DNA of 64,000 nt from Prevotella sp. ne3005 (GCF_900110085.1 NZ_FOCK01000009.1:1-64000); one strand, 5' to 3'; shown: positions 47,463 through 56,780, counted from the stretch's first letter. A program made the numbers and translations. Notes: generated from the sequence alone by a model not told the origin.

Positions 47463-50210
47463 ATGAAGAGAATACTGTTTATACTGATAGCCTTACAGAC
47501 TACGATAGTCCCGCTGCTGGCCCAGAGCCTCAGTGAGAAGTACAATAAGGAAAGGCCTGTAGTGGTGGTCTGCGACTGGGACAAGCCACCTTACGAATTC
47601 CTCGATGACAAGGGTATGCCGGCAGGTTCGAACATCGATGTGCTGAACGCTGTGATGGAAAAGCTCGATCTGCCCGTGAAATACGTGATGAAGGAATGGA
47701 GCATTGCCCTGAAAAACTTTGAGCGAGGCGATGCCGACATTATTCTTGCCAATGCACGCCGATATAGGAAAGGCCACTATGCCATATCCGAGAACATCGT
47801 CAACTACAACCGCATTCGTGTGGCTATGCACTCCGACTCCATCGGCATGGTGACTCTCAAACAGCTGGAACGTGAAGGAGCCGTATTCAAACCTGGCGAC
47901 TATTCGGCCTACTACTTCCAAGACGGCGATACCATCAATACCAGCTTTATGGAGTTCCAGACACCCAAAACGGCCTTGACGGGGCTGATTAATGGCGACT
48001 ACAAATACTACGTCTGGGGCGAGGCGCCACTGAAGTGGAAAATCAAGGAGCTCCAATTAGAGGGTATCATCCTGAACGATGTGAGCATACCCATCTCCGA
48101 AATACATATCATCGGGCACGATAAAGACCTGATAGAGCGTATGGACGACCAATACTCACGATTGAAGCAGAGCGGAGTGATAGCCCAACTGCAAGACAAG
48201 TGGTTACATCCTGAGCGTGTGAAAGACGAGTCGGCACCTGTCCTATTATATATAGGTATAGGCACACTGATACTGATAGCCCTCATCTACCTGTTCATCC
48301 GCCTGGCCAAAGCGCACGTGAAGAGCGCCACCCGTCGGTCGACAGAACTTAACGACATGATGTACAAGGCGCTGCACATGGGCAACTTCAATGTGATGGA
48401 GTATGACATCAAGAACGATCGCATGACCAACCATTACGGCCATATCCTGCCAAAGGAGGGCATCTCGCTGGCAGAATATACCAGGCGAATACACCCCGAC
48501 CAACAGGCAGAGTTTACCCAGAAGATGAAGAGGCTGATTGAGGGGCGCGAGAGACATTTCGAACTGAACAAACGATGGAACAAGGGAACCGATGACGCAC
48601 CCGACTGGCTGAACTTCCAGGGCCACGCCATATCCGAACTCGCAGCCGATGGTCATCCGGAATACATTGTGAACGCCATTCACGACGTGACGAAGGACAT
48701 GGAGGAGGATAAGGCCGGACGCGAGCTTGTCAGGAAATACGAGCGACTGTCTAACATCCCATTTATCGCCATGTCGTTCTACAGCAAGGAAGGATGGCTC
48801 ATGGACCTGAACGACTCGATGAAAGAGCTGTGTGGCATGGATGACCCTGAGACCAAGCGCTTCTGGGAAAGCGTCTGCATGTTTGACGTCCCACTGTTCC
48901 GCAATGTCTATTCCCCCGACGATCGCAATGACCTGCTGGTATGCCAGCATATGGATTATCCGGAAATGGGTATCGACCGCTATATCGAGTTCAACATCCT
49001 GCCGTTGTTTAATGCCGATGGCGAGATAGCCAACTACTTCATTACAACCCTCGATGTCACCGACGACCGTACTCGCGACCACCTGAAGCACCTACAGGAC
49101 AAAGACATCCAGCTGATGCAGGCTGAGATAGAGAACCGGAAGCAACGTCTTAACTACCTGTTGAAGAACAGTCAGCGATTCCTGTGGCACAGCGACATCG
49201 AGAACCGGATGCTGTACTACTACCGTCAGTTTGGCGAGCCTGAGATCAGTATGGATTTCGATACCTATCTGAGTTATCTGGCAGAAGAAGACCGCCATCG
49301 CACGCTTGAGATACTGAATAGTCAGGAGATGCTCAACAACGACTTCCATGGCGACATCTACCACTTCAATTACACGACGACTGGTCCTGAGGAGGGATGG
49401 TTTGAAATAAGCGGCAAACCTATACGCAACAAGGACGGCAAAGTGACAGGCCACTTCGGCGTTTCGATCGACATCACGAACTTTATGAAGGCCCGTAAGG
49501 AACTGGAGGTTGTGACGAAACAGGCCAGCGAGAGCGTCAGGATGAAGAGCGGATTCATGGCATCGATGACTCATGAACTGCGCACGCCACTGAATGCCAT
49601 CGTAGGCTTTACGAGTGTGCTGTCTGCGTTCGCCGACTCGCCTGAGCGTCCGGAATATGTGCGTATTATCCGAAACTCGAGTGACATGCTGCAGCGACTT
49701 ATCAACGACATCATCGATGCCTCGTCGCTGACCGATGGTGTCATCAGCATCAAGCCTGAGCAGGTAGACTTTGCCAGAATGTTCGACGATATCTGCTTCA
49801 CACTGCAACAACGCATTGAAAAGCCCGAAGTGCAGTTCTGGAAGGACAATCCCTACAAATCGTTTGTCACCACCATCGATCCCGGGCGCATACAACAGGT
49901 TCTGACGAACTTCCTGACCAACGCAGTGAAGTTTACCAAGGAAGGGCATATCCGTCTGGGCTACCGCTACCAAGACGATGGTCTCTACCTGTTCTGCGAA
50001 GATACGGGCGCAGGCATCCCCAAAGATAAACAGCAAATCGTGTTCAACCGCTTTGTGAAGCTCGACGAGTTTGTTCAGGGCACTGGTATGGGTCTGGCTA
50101 TCTGCAAGTCGATAGCAGAAAGTTGCGGAGGCAAGATCGGTGTGGATAGCGACGGGGCTGGCAAAGGCTCCACCTTCTGGTTGTGGATTCCGTGCAAGCA
50201 GGCTGTTTAA
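47463..50210 (+). CDS. BvgS-like sensor histidine kinase, intact
   Basis: A 915-residue paralogue of the preceding protein with the same order: signal peptide, SBP_bac_3 domain (about 30-260), a transmembrane helix (about 262-280), PAS domains, HisKA and HATPase. The phospho-acceptor His704 is present (SMTHELRTPLNAIVGF), as are the N-box (NFLTNAVKFT) and G boxes (EDTGAGI, GTGMGLAI). No receiver domain and no response regulator lie nearby, so the partner is encoded elsewhere. It probably forms a unit with the degenerate sensor upstream. Confidence 0.88.
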   Translation: MKRILFILIALQTTIVPLLAQSLSEKYNKERPVVVVCDWDKPPYEFLDDKGMPAGSNIDVLNAVMEKLDLPVKYVMKEWSIALKNFERGDADIILANARRYRKGHYAISENIVNYNRIRVAMHSDSIGMVTLKQLEREGAVFKPGDYSAYYFQDGDTINTSFMEFQTPKTALTGLINGDYKYYVWGEAPLKWKIKELQLEGIILNDVSIPISEIHIIGHDKDLIERMDDQYSRLKQSGVIAQLQDKWLHPERVKDESAPVLLYIGIGTLILIALIYLFIRLAKAHVKSATRRSTELNDMMYKALHMGNFNVMEYDIKNDRMTNHYGHILPKEGISLAEYTRRIHPDQQAEFTQKMKRLIEGRERHFELNKRWNKGTDDAPDWLNFQGHAISELAADGHPEYIVNAIHDVTKDMEEDKAGRELVRKYERLSNIPFIAMSFYSKEGWLMDLNDSMKELCGMDDPETKRFWESVCMFDVPLFRNVYSPDDRNDLLVCQHMDYPEMGIDRYIEFNILPLFNADGEIANYFITTLDVTDDRTRDHLKHLQDKDIQLMQAEIENRKQRLNYLLKNSQRFLWHSDIENRMLYYYRQFGEPEISMDFDTYLSYLAEEDRHRTLEILNSQEMLNNDFHGDIYHFNYTTTGPEEGWFEISGKPIRNKDGKVTGHFGVSIDITNFMKARKELEVVTKQASESVRMKSGFMASMTHELRTPLNAIVGFTSVLSAFADSPERPEYVRIIRNSSDMLQRLINDIIDASSLTDGVISIKPEQVDFARMFDDICFTLQQRIEKPEVQFWKDNPYKSFVTTIDPGRIQQVLTNFLTNAVKFTKEGHIRLGYRYQDDGLYLFCEDTGAGIPKDKQQIVFNRFVKLDEFVQGTGMGLAICKSIAESCGGKIGVDSDGAGKGSTFWLWIPCKQAV

Positions 50211-50219
50211 ATCTGCGGC

Positions 50220-52106
50220 TTATTTAATCTGTACGCAGAGCATTGTGAGGTCGTCGCTCTGTTCGGCATCACCCGTGAACTGCTCTACAACCGCCATCAT
50301 CCTGTCAATGAGATAGTGAGAGCGACTCTTGGGCAGGCGCTCGCCAAAAGGCTGGCTCGATTCGTTGAGCACATGCAGCATACGCTTCTCGCCAAAGAGT
50401 TCCTGATCGCTGTTTGCGGCCTCATTCACACCATCGGTATAAACGAAAAGAGAGTGGTCGTGGATATTGTCGATATGCTCGCCTTTGAACTCCAATTCTG
50501 GCCATAGTCCGATGGGGGCATTCGACTCCATCTCGATATAGCGGAACACTGTCTGCGAGGTATGAGCCCTGTGCTGGCCTAAAATAGGAGCATTATGTCC
50601 GCAGTTACAGAAGTCGAGTCGACCTGTCTTCATGTCGATTACACCGATAAACATCGTGACAAACACACAGTTTTCGTTATCCGTAGAGAGCGTGTCGTTC
50701 AGTCGGTTGGCAATAACCTCAGGAGGACAGCCCTCCTTGGCCACCGCGCGGAACAGATTGACCACCACTGACATTGTCATCGAGGCAGGCACTCCCTTGC
50801 CACTGACATCACCCACACAGAAATAGAAACTGTCGCCCTGCATGAAGAAGTCATAAAGGTCGCCACCCACCTCCTTGGCGGGTTTCATCACAGCGTAGAG
50901 GTCGATGTCGTTACGCTCAGGAAAAGCAGGGAATTTTCGGGGTACCATACCCATCTGGATGTCGCGAGCAATGCGTAATTCACTATCGATACGTTCCTTG
51001 GCAGTAGTGGTGTCCTCCAACTGGTCGTAGGCCTGACGCAACTCCTGTAAACGCTTGCGGCGACGATACTGATAGAAACCCATAAACGCCATCGTAATAA
51101 CAAGGATGATAATCCCCGCCCGTATCTCTATCGACTGGTTGGAAAGTCTCAGCTCCTTGGCCTCGTTCTCGGCACGCGACAAATCAAGTTGTGATGCATA
51201 CTCATAAGACAACTGCTGCACCTCGGCAGTATTAACGGAGTCGACATACTTCTTATACCGCTTATGCCAGAGATAGGCATTCTTGTAGTCACCCATCTCG
51301 GCATAGATGTCAGATGTCAAGTTAAGGCGGTCGGACATCGCATTAAAGCCCTTGGCCATCTTCAAGGCCTCTTCAAGACGACCGTTTTTCCTTGCATAAT
51401 AGCAGTTGACCGTTTCGCCAAACATATCATCGTGGCCATAGGACTGTTTCACCTTTTCACGCTCAGCATACGCCTGGTTGAAGTCGTCTTTCGTGTAGTG
51501 CGGGTCAGCATAGGCAAAGCAGATGTAACTCCAGGCAGACAGCTTATGCTGCATGATGATGCCAGGCTCGGCCAGTGCCTTATGGGCACAATCCAACACC
51601 TTATCCAACCTGTTGGTGTTGACATATATCTTGGCCAAGCCCAGATAAGGTGCTGCTGCACTCTCGTCTGGAAAGTAGCGGTGCTGATAGTCGATAGCCT
51701 CATAAAAACTTTTCTCGGCTTGGTCGTATCGTCGCAGGTTTCCCTGCATCGTTGCCATAGCATAGGTTGAGGTAAAGAGTCCGAACTTGCTGTCGTGCTG
51801 GATGGCATAGTCATATACCTGCTGTGCCATATTGAGACCACGATTGCGGTTGATGCGGGTGAAATAATAAATAGCCTGATTGGCCCAGCACTTGTAAAAG
51901 AGATGTTCCTGACTGGCACCGGCCTTCTGACAGGCCTCCTTCAGCCGTTCGGTGACAAGCATGAAGCTGTCGCTCTCGGATGAACTGAAGAATCGGTACA
52001 TCTCTTTCTCAAGAAGCTTGATGGTTGCAGAATCCGTTTGAGCCGCCATCGGCAGCGGCATCAATACAATGGTCAGGGCAAACAGTAATCGCTTTATCGT
52101 CTTCAT
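50220..52106 (-). CDS. TPR-transmembrane-SpoIIE phosphatase (RsbU type)
   Basis: A 628-residue protein with a signal peptide, TPR-like helical repeats in the periplasm (about 30-310), a membrane helix at about 332-347 and a C-terminal PP2C/SpoIIE phosphatase domain (about 385-625). Phosphatase motifs are visible: EVGGDLYDFF, GDVSGKGVPA, GHNAP, TDGVNEA and SDDLTMLCV. RsbU-type phosphatases remove phosphate from STAS anti-anti-sigma proteins in partner-switching. No STAS protein is in the window. It is convergent with the kinase pair. Confidence 0.85.
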   Translation of the reverse strand: MKTIKRLLFALTIVLMPLPMAAQTDSATIKLLEKEMYRFFSSSESDSFMLVTERLKEACQKAGASQEHLFYKCWANQAIYYFTRINRNRGLNMAQQVYDYAIQHDSKFGLFTSTYAMATMQGNLRRYDQAEKSFYEAIDYQHRYFPDESAAAPYLGLAKIYVNTNRLDKVLDCAHKALAEPGIIMQHKLSAWSYICFAYADPHYTKDDFNQAYAEREKVKQSYGHDDMFGETVNCYYARKNGRLEEALKMAKGFNAMSDRLNLTSDIYAEMGDYKNAYLWHKRYKKYVDSVNTAEVQQLSYEYASQLDLSRAENEAKELRLSNQSIEIRAGIIILVITMAFMGFYQYRRRKRLQELRQAYDQLEDTTTAKERIDSELRIARDIQMGMVPRKFPAFPERNDIDLYAVMKPAKEVGGDLYDFFMQGDSFYFCVGDVSGKGVPASMTMSVVVNLFRAVAKEGCPPEVIANRLNDTLSTDNENCVFVTMFIGVIDMKTGRLDFCNCGHNAPILGQHRAHTSQTVFRYIEMESNAPIGLWPELEFKGEHIDNIHDHSLFVYTDGVNEAANSDQELFGEKRMLHVLNESSQPFGERLPKSRSHYLIDRMMAVVEQFTGDAEQSDDLTMLCVQIK

Positions 52107-52132
52107 CTCACGGAGGTTCTTTTTTGGATATG

Positions 52133-52162
52133 AAAGAATCCCGCTAACTGGCGGGATTCTTT
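52133..52162. terminator. 12-bp bidirectional hairpin between pheS and the phosphatase
   Basis: AAAGAATCCCGC (52133-52144) pairs perfectly with GCGGGATTCTTT (52151-52162) around TAACTG. On the minus strand it comes directly after the pheS stop and works as its terminator. Confidence 0.8.
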
Positions 52163-52163
52163 A

Positions 52164-53222
52164 TTAATTAGCTGATTCGAATTCTTCGAGGAAGCGGGTG
52201 TCGTTCTCGGAGAACAAACGGAGATCGCTGACGCGATACTTCAGGTTGGTGATGCGCTCCACACCCATGCCGAAGGCATAACCAGAGTAGATCTTCGAGT
52301 CGATGCCGCACTGCTCGAGTACGTTGGGATCGACCATTCCGCAACCTAAGATCTCTACCCAACCGGTATGCTTGCAGAAGCCGCAACCCTCACCGCCACA
52401 GATGAAGCAGGAGATGTCCATCTCGGCACTGGGCTCTGTGAAGGGGAAGTAGCTGGGACGCAGACGAATCTTGGTGTCGGCACCAAACATCTCCTTGGCA
52501 AAAGAGAGCAGCACCTGCTTGAGGTCGGTGAACGATACGTTCTTGTCGATATAGAGTCCTTCCACCTGATGGAAGAAGCAGTGGGCGCGGGCTGTGATGG
52601 CCTCGTTACGATAAACGCGGCCTGGGCAGATGACGCGAATAGGTTCAGAGAGCTTGCCGTCCTCAGTGTGCAGACGCTCCATCACACGAGCCTGAACAGA
52701 AGAGGTGTGTGAACGCAACAGAATGTTCTTTGTTACATCGTTGGGATGCTGGCTGACAAAGAAGGTGTCCTGCATATCGCGGGCAGGATGATCGGCAGCA
52801 AAGTTCATCTTGGTGAACACATGGAGATCGTCTTCCACCTCAGGGCCGTCAGCAAGGACGAAACCCATGCGGGAGAAAATGTCGATAATCTCGTTGGTGA
52901 CGATGGTGAGCGGATGGCGTGTACCCAGCTGGATGGGGTAGGGTGTGCGCGTGAGGTCGATAGCCTCGTCACCAGTCTCCTGGGTCTCGCACTCCTCACG
53001 CAACTGGTTGATGCGCTCAGTAGCAAGTGTCTTGAGTTCATTGATCTTCATGCCGACGGTCTTCTTCTGGTCGGCAGCCACATTGCGGAAGTCGTTCATC
53101 AAGGCTGTAATCTCACCTTTCTTGCTGAGATATTTCAGTCGGAGCTGCTCCACTTCCTCTGCGTTTTTGGCGCTTAATTCCTGTACTTCTTTCAGGAGTT
53201 CGTCTATCTTATCAAGTATCAT
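52164..53222 (-). CDS. pheS: phenylalanyl-tRNA synthetase alpha subunit
   Basis: A 352-residue class II synthetase subunit. An N-terminal coiled-coil (about 1-85) that binds tRNA is followed by the catalytic core, with the motif 2 region RVYRNEAITARAHCFFHQVEG and motif 3 FGMGVERI. The start at 53222 (MILDKIDELL) is preferred over 53252 because the longer frame reaches into the promoter. pheT is not adjacent, which is common in Bacteroidetes. Confidence 0.93.
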   Translation of the reverse strand: MILDKIDELLKEVQELSAKNAEEVEQLRLKYLSKKGEITALMNDFRNVAADQKKTVGMKINELKTLATERINQLREECETQETGDEAIDLTRTPYPIQLGTRHPLTIVTNEIIDIFSRMGFVLADGPEVEDDLHVFTKMNFAADHPARDMQDTFFVSQHPNDVTKNILLRSHTSSVQARVMERLHTEDGKLSEPIRVICPGRVYRNEAITARAHCFFHQVEGLYIDKNVSFTDLKQVLLSFAKEMFGADTKIRLRPSYFPFTEPSAEMDISCFICGGEGCGFCKHTGWVEILGCGMVDPNVLEQCGIDSKIYSGYAFGMGVERITNLKYRVSDLRLFSENDTRFLEEFESAN

Positions 53223-53249
53223 AATAGCGTAAATTTGCAAATTTGCGTG

Positions 53250-53257
53250 CAAAGGTA
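53250..53257 (-). promoter_or_regulatory. -7 element of pheS
   Basis: On the minus strand TACCTTTG at 53257-53250 fits TAnnTTTG, with an expected leader of about 20 bases. That leader covers a near-perfect palindrome at 53227-53248 centred on AAATTTGCAAATTT, which could be an operator or just AT-rich sequence. Confidence 0.5.
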
Positions 53258-53299
53258 CAAAAAAAATGAGAATTATGATGAAGAATTAAGAATATTTTG

Positions 53300-53307
53300 T
53301 ACCTTTG
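53300..53307 (+). promoter_or_regulatory. -7 element of the DUF4348-murB-MBL operon
   Basis: TACCTTTG at 53300-53307 fits the -7 consensus. The -33 region reads TGAT, not TTTG. The expected leader is about 42 bases. Confidence 0.45.
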
Positions 53308-53354
53308 CCGAAATTTGAGAGAATAAACGATTTGATTAGGAGACTTTTTGCTAG

Positions 53355-54194
53355 ATGAAAAGGTTTTTTATTGCGATTGCTGCAAGTGTGCTGCTGATGT
53401 TTTCCTGCACAGGAAACAGGACTGGACAGGGCGGTGAGATGCCTGAAGACTCAGTGGCTGATTCCACGGATACGGTGGAGATTGACACCATGGAATTATT
53501 GATTACCCAGACACCGATGCCTCGTGCTGCTGATGCCATGTTCGACGATTTTCTCTTCAACTTCTTGGCGAACAAGCGGTTGCAGAAGGAACGTATTGTC
53601 TTCCCCCTGCGTATCTTCGAGGGCAACAAGGTTGAGCAGATGGAGGAGCGCCAGTGGCAGATGGAGCATCTGTTTATGCGCCAGGGCTACTACACGCTGT
53701 TGTTTAACGACGAGCAGCAGATGGCGCTGATGAAGGACACGGCAGTGAGCGAGGCCATCGTGGAGAAGATCTTGCTGGCAAAGAATCAGGTAAAGGACTA
53801 TATGTTTCGTAGGATTCGTGGGGCATGGATGCTCTGCGAGGTGCGGGTGAACGAGGTGGACCAGAATGTCAACGCTTCGTTTCTGAAGTTCTATCAGAAG
53901 TTTGCATCCGACAGCGCCTTTCAGGTGAAGAGCCTGAACGAGACGGTGCAGTTCGTGGGGCCTGATCCTGATGACGACTTCAATATGATGGAAGGTGTGA
54001 TTACGGCTGACACCTGGGAGGCTTTTGCACCAACACTGCCTGCCAAGTCGATATATAACGTGATTTACGGCAAACCTCAGGAGGAGGGGAACAATAAGAT
54101 TTTCCTGCTTAGAGGCGTGGCCAACGGTCTGGAACTTGAGTTGAGGTTCAAGCGTGCTGGCGACAAGTGGCTGCTGATGAAGATGACAACCTGA
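53355..54194 (+). CDS. DUF4348 lipoprotein
   Basis: A 279-residue lipoprotein: the signal ends in the lipobox-like LLMFSC. The body resembles the Bacteroidetes DUF4348 family (FDDFLFNFLANKRLQKERIVFPL, WEAFAPTLP), whose function is unknown. The stop overlaps the murB start by one base (TGATG), tying it to cell-wall synthesis genes. Confidence 0.75.
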   Translation: MKRFFIAIAASVLLMFSCTGNRTGQGGEMPEDSVADSTDTVEIDTMELLITQTPMPRAADAMFDDFLFNFLANKRLQKERIVFPLRIFEGNKVEQMEERQWQMEHLFMRQGYYTLLFNDEQQMALMKDTAVSEAIVEKILLAKNQVKDYMFRRIRGAWMLCEVRVNEVDQNVNASFLKFYQKFASDSAFQVKSLNETVQFVGPDPDDDFNMMEGVITADTWEAFAPTLPAKSIYNVIYGKPQEEGNNKIFLLRGVANGLELELRFKRAGDKWLLMKMTT

Positions 54195-55207
54195 TGAGAG
54201 ATTTAAGAGATTATAGTCTGAAAGCGCACAACACATTTGGCATCGAAGCCAAGTGCAGCCGCTTCTTGGAGTACGAGACGATTGCTGAGGCACAGGAGGT
54301 GGCGGGGATTCTGCGTGAGAGTCATACACCTTATATAATAATAGGTGGTGGCAGTAACCTGCTGCTGACGAAGGATTACGAGGGCGTCGTGGTGCGCTCG
54401 GATGTGATTGGTATACAGATTGCTGACGACAGAATGACCTGTGGCAGTGGTGAGGTGTTCGACGAGATGATCGAGGCTTCGCTCATGGCTGGGCTTTACG
54501 GACTGGAGAATCTTTCGCTGATACCTGGTGATGTGGGAGCCAGTGCCGTACAGAACATTGGGGCTTATGGCGTTGAGGCCAAGGACTATATCGAGCGCAT
54601 TGAGGCGGTGGAGATTGCTACTAGCCGGGTGGTGACGATTCCGGCTGAGCACTGTGGGTATGGCTATCGCCAGAGTAAGTTCAAACAGGAATGGAAAAAC
54701 CGCTATCTCATCACACATGTGACATATCGTCTGTCAACAGACTTTCAGCCCCATCTGGACTATGGAAATATACGCGAAGCTCTCCGACAGGCTTATGGAG
54801 CTGATGATGTATCAGCGCTTACGGCCCAACAGTTACGCGATGCCATCATCGGAATCCGTAATGCCAAGTTGCCCGATCCGAAGGTGATGGGCAATGCCGG
54901 CAGCTTCTTTATGAATCCGATTGTGAACCGTGAGAAATACGAACGGCTGGCAGCTCAGTATCCGGTCATGCCTCATTACGAGGTGGATAAAGACCATGTG
55001 AAAATACCTGCAGGATGGATGATTGACCAGTGCGGCTGGAAGGGTAAAGCCTTAGGCCGGGCAGGCGTTCACGACAAGCAGGCTTTGGTGCTGGTGAATC
55101 TTGGCGGAGCCACAGGTGACGAGATCGTCAGGCTTTGTCAGGCGATTCAGAAAGATGTGGAAGCCAAGTTTGGCATAGTCATTCATCCAGAAGTGAATAT
55201 TATATGA
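54194..55207 (+). CDS. murB: UDP-N-acetylenolpyruvoylglucosamine reductase
   Basis: A 337-residue flavoenzyme that makes UDP-MurNAc in peptidoglycan synthesis. The FAD-binding part shows IIIGGGSNLLLT, and the catalytic region NAGSFFMNPIV and the C-terminal Glu (HPEVN) are present. The length and the GYRQSKF region match the type I MurB. The start at 54194 is chosen by overlap with the previous stop. It overlaps the next gene by 4 bases (ATGA). Confidence 0.95.
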   Translation: MRDLRDYSLKAHNTFGIEAKCSRFLEYETIAEAQEVAGILRESHTPYIIIGGGSNLLLTKDYEGVVVRSDVIGIQIADDRMTCGSGEVFDEMIEASLMAGLYGLENLSLIPGDVGASAVQNIGAYGVEAKDYIERIEAVEIATSRVVTIPAEHCGYGYRQSKFKQEWKNRYLITHVTYRLSTDFQPHLDYGNIREALRQAYGADDVSALTAQQLRDAIIGIRNAKLPDPKVMGNAGSFFMNPIVNREKYERLAAQYPVMPHYEVDKDHVKIPAGWMIDQCGWKGKALGRAGVHDKQALVLVNLGGATGDEIVRLCQAIQKDVEAKFGIVIHPEVNII

Positions 55208-55965
55208 AACTGACTTTTTTAGGAACGGGAACATCGTGTGGCGTGCCAGTGATAGGATGCCAATGTGAGGTGTGTCGGAGTGCAGACCCCAAGGATAAGC
55301 GTACGCGCTGTTCTGCTTTGGTAGAGACAGAGAACACACGACTGCTGATAGACTGCGGGCCAGATTTCCGACAGCAGATATTGCCACAGCCTTTCCGGAA
55401 GATTGACGGAATTCTGATTACCCACTCGCATTATGACCACATGGGGGGCATGGATGATATCCGGCCATACTGTCAGTTTGGTGAAATCAACGTCTATGCC
55501 GACCCCTTTGCGAAGGAGTCGATGCTGGAGATGTTGCCATACTGTTTTGCTGAGAACCGTTACCCAGGGGTGCCAGCCATCGGCCTGCATGAGATTCTGC
55601 CTCATGTGCCGTTCAGAATTGGTGATTTTGAGATCGTGCCTTTCGAGGTGATGCATGGTAAACTGCCCATCCTAGGCTATCGGATAGGTCCATTGGCTTA
55701 TATCACAGATATGAAAACTATCAATGATTCAGAAATGCCATATCTTGAAGGTGTGGAGGTGTTGGTGGTAAATGCCCTGCGCTTTACCAAACCTCATCAT
55801 TCTCATCAGCTGGTGGACGATGCCATTGCTTTTGCCCAAAGAGTAGGGGCCCGTCGTACACTGTTGATCCACATGTGTCATGATGTGGGACTTCATGAGG
55901 AGGTGAACCCAAAATTGCCAGAGGGTATCGAACTGGCTTATGATGGTCAGGAAATTATGCTTTGA
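55204..55965 (+). CDS. MBL-fold metallohydrolase (PhnP/LipB-associated type)
   Basis: A 253-residue metallo-beta-lactamase-fold protein. The opening MKLTFLGTGTSCGVPVIGC and two Cys pairs (CQCEVC) match the PhnP-like group, and metal ligands are visible in THSHYDHMGG and HMCHDVG. PhnP relatives are cyclic phosphodiesterases. The substrate here is unknown. It ends the murB operon. Confidence 0.8.
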   Translation: MKLTFLGTGTSCGVPVIGCQCEVCRSADPKDKRTRCSALVETENTRLLIDCGPDFRQQILPQPFRKIDGILITHSHYDHMGGMDDIRPYCQFGEINVYADPFAKESMLEMLPYCFAENRYPGVPAIGLHEILPHVPFRIGDFEIVPFEVMHGKLPILGYRIGPLAYITDMKTINDSEMPYLEGVEVLVVNALRFTKPHHSHQLVDDAIAFAQRVGARRTLLIHMCHDVGLHEEVNPKLPEGIELAYDGQEIML

Positions 55966-56040
55966 TGTTAAAAAAGGAGCCTGGAAAAGTGTTGTAATGT
56001 TAAAATGATTTAAATTAGAAAACTTTTTAGGGAAAAATCC

Positions 56041-56139
56041 TTGGAATGTCGAAATTAATCCGTATCTTTGCACTGTGTTTTTCATAGTATTAGATTTAAG
56101 GTTAACAAAGGTTTGGGTCACAGCGGTGACCCTTTTTTT
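56041..56139 (+). ncRNA. stand-alone small RNA with own promoter and terminator
   Basis: A -7 element TATCTTTG (56063-56070), with TTGG at 56041, is followed by about 40 bases of leader (TTCATAGTATTAGATTTAAG, then GGTTAACAAAGG) and a terminator hairpin: GGGTCAC (56115-56121) pairs with GTGACCC (56126-56132), then seven T. The genes on the far side are on the other strand, so this is not a 5' leader. I believe this block is a conserved multi-copy element of Bacteroidales (perhaps the Bacteroidales-1 RNA motif), from memory only. The expected RNA is about 65 nt. Confidence 0.6.
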
Positions 56140-56147
56140 ATGTTTTA

Positions 56148-56420
56148 CTACTTCTTTTTCTTCTTTTTCCCAAACAGAAATCCATATCCTTTCATCAGTT
56201 TTCGGATGAGGAGAAAGGTGTCGACAGCCAAAAAGCCATTGCTGACCAAAGCGGCGATATAGTCGCCTTTGGAGTTGCCTTCTTTCTTGAGGAACACCTG
56301 ATTCCATAGTGTGGTAAACTTGGTGTTGTCCAGCTGGATCTCATCGGCCAGCTTCTCTTTCCGCTGACGTATCTCGTCGAGCGTTCGATAGTCGGTGGTT
56401 GGTTTCTTAACAGGAAGCAT
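56148..56420 (-). CDS. small hypothetical protein of the YtxH operon
   Basis: A 90-residue protein with a helical N-terminal half (LDEIRQRKEKLADEIQLDN) and a C-terminal lysine tail (GKKKKKK). A short apolar segment (DYIAALVSNGFLAVDTFLLI) may contact the membrane. It is the last gene of a three-gene operon with YqjE-like and YtxH-like proteins, in the place where other genomes have a DUF3618-type partner. Confidence 0.65.
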   Translation of the reverse strand: MLPVKKPTTDYRTLDEIRQRKEKLADEIQLDNTKFTTLWNQVFLKKEGNSKGDYIAALVSNGFLAVDTFLLIRKLMKGYGFLFGKKKKKK

Positions 56421-56429
56421 AGTGGAAAA

Positions 56430-56780
56430 TCATTTGCTGAGCAAGAGGCTGGCTAAGAAATGTACGAGTGGCTTTTCAATCCAGTTTTTCCGGAATGTGA
56501 AAAAAAGGATGAAAAGCAGCAGATGCAGCCCTGCCACGATGAAGAATGCGAGTGCAGTCCCAGTGAAGTTGGCCAGCCAGTAGGCAAAGGCAAAGGAGAA
56601 GAACATCAGGACTGCGATAATGATCAGGAAGAAAACGATTGCTAAGGCGGCGGCCGTTAACAGGCGCACCACCTTATCAATCACGTCAAGCTTCAAATAT
56701 TCAGTCTGAAGCCCGAGGTAATGTTTCAGCACCTCAATGAGTTGTGCAATCGTTTCAACGTTCTTGTCGCTGGAAAGCAT
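56430..56780 (-). CDS. YqjE/phage-holin-superfamily membrane protein
   Basis: A 116-residue protein with an N-terminal helix (YLGLQTEYLKLDVIDKVVRL) and two long membrane helices (about 43-70 and 77-96). This is the layout of the YqjE/DUF1469 (Holin_3 superfamily 6) group found in envelope-stress operons. It is 3 bases from the YtxH-like gene. Confidence 0.7.
   Translation of the reverse strand: MLSSDKNVETIAQLIEVLKHYLGLQTEYLKLDVIDKVVRLLTAAALAIVFFLIIIAVLMFFSFAFAYWLANFTGTALAFFIVAGLHLLLFILFFTFRKNWIEKPLVHFLASLLLSK

Noticed and set aside
49092..50036. 314-codon antisense frame over the second sensor kinase
   Set aside because: Opposite to HisKA/HATPase coding sequence, which explains the open frame through codon bias.
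56041..56139. Terminator hairpin considered as the end of the MBL gene only
   Set aside because: A complete -7 element lies between that gene and the hairpin, so an independent short transcript explains it better.
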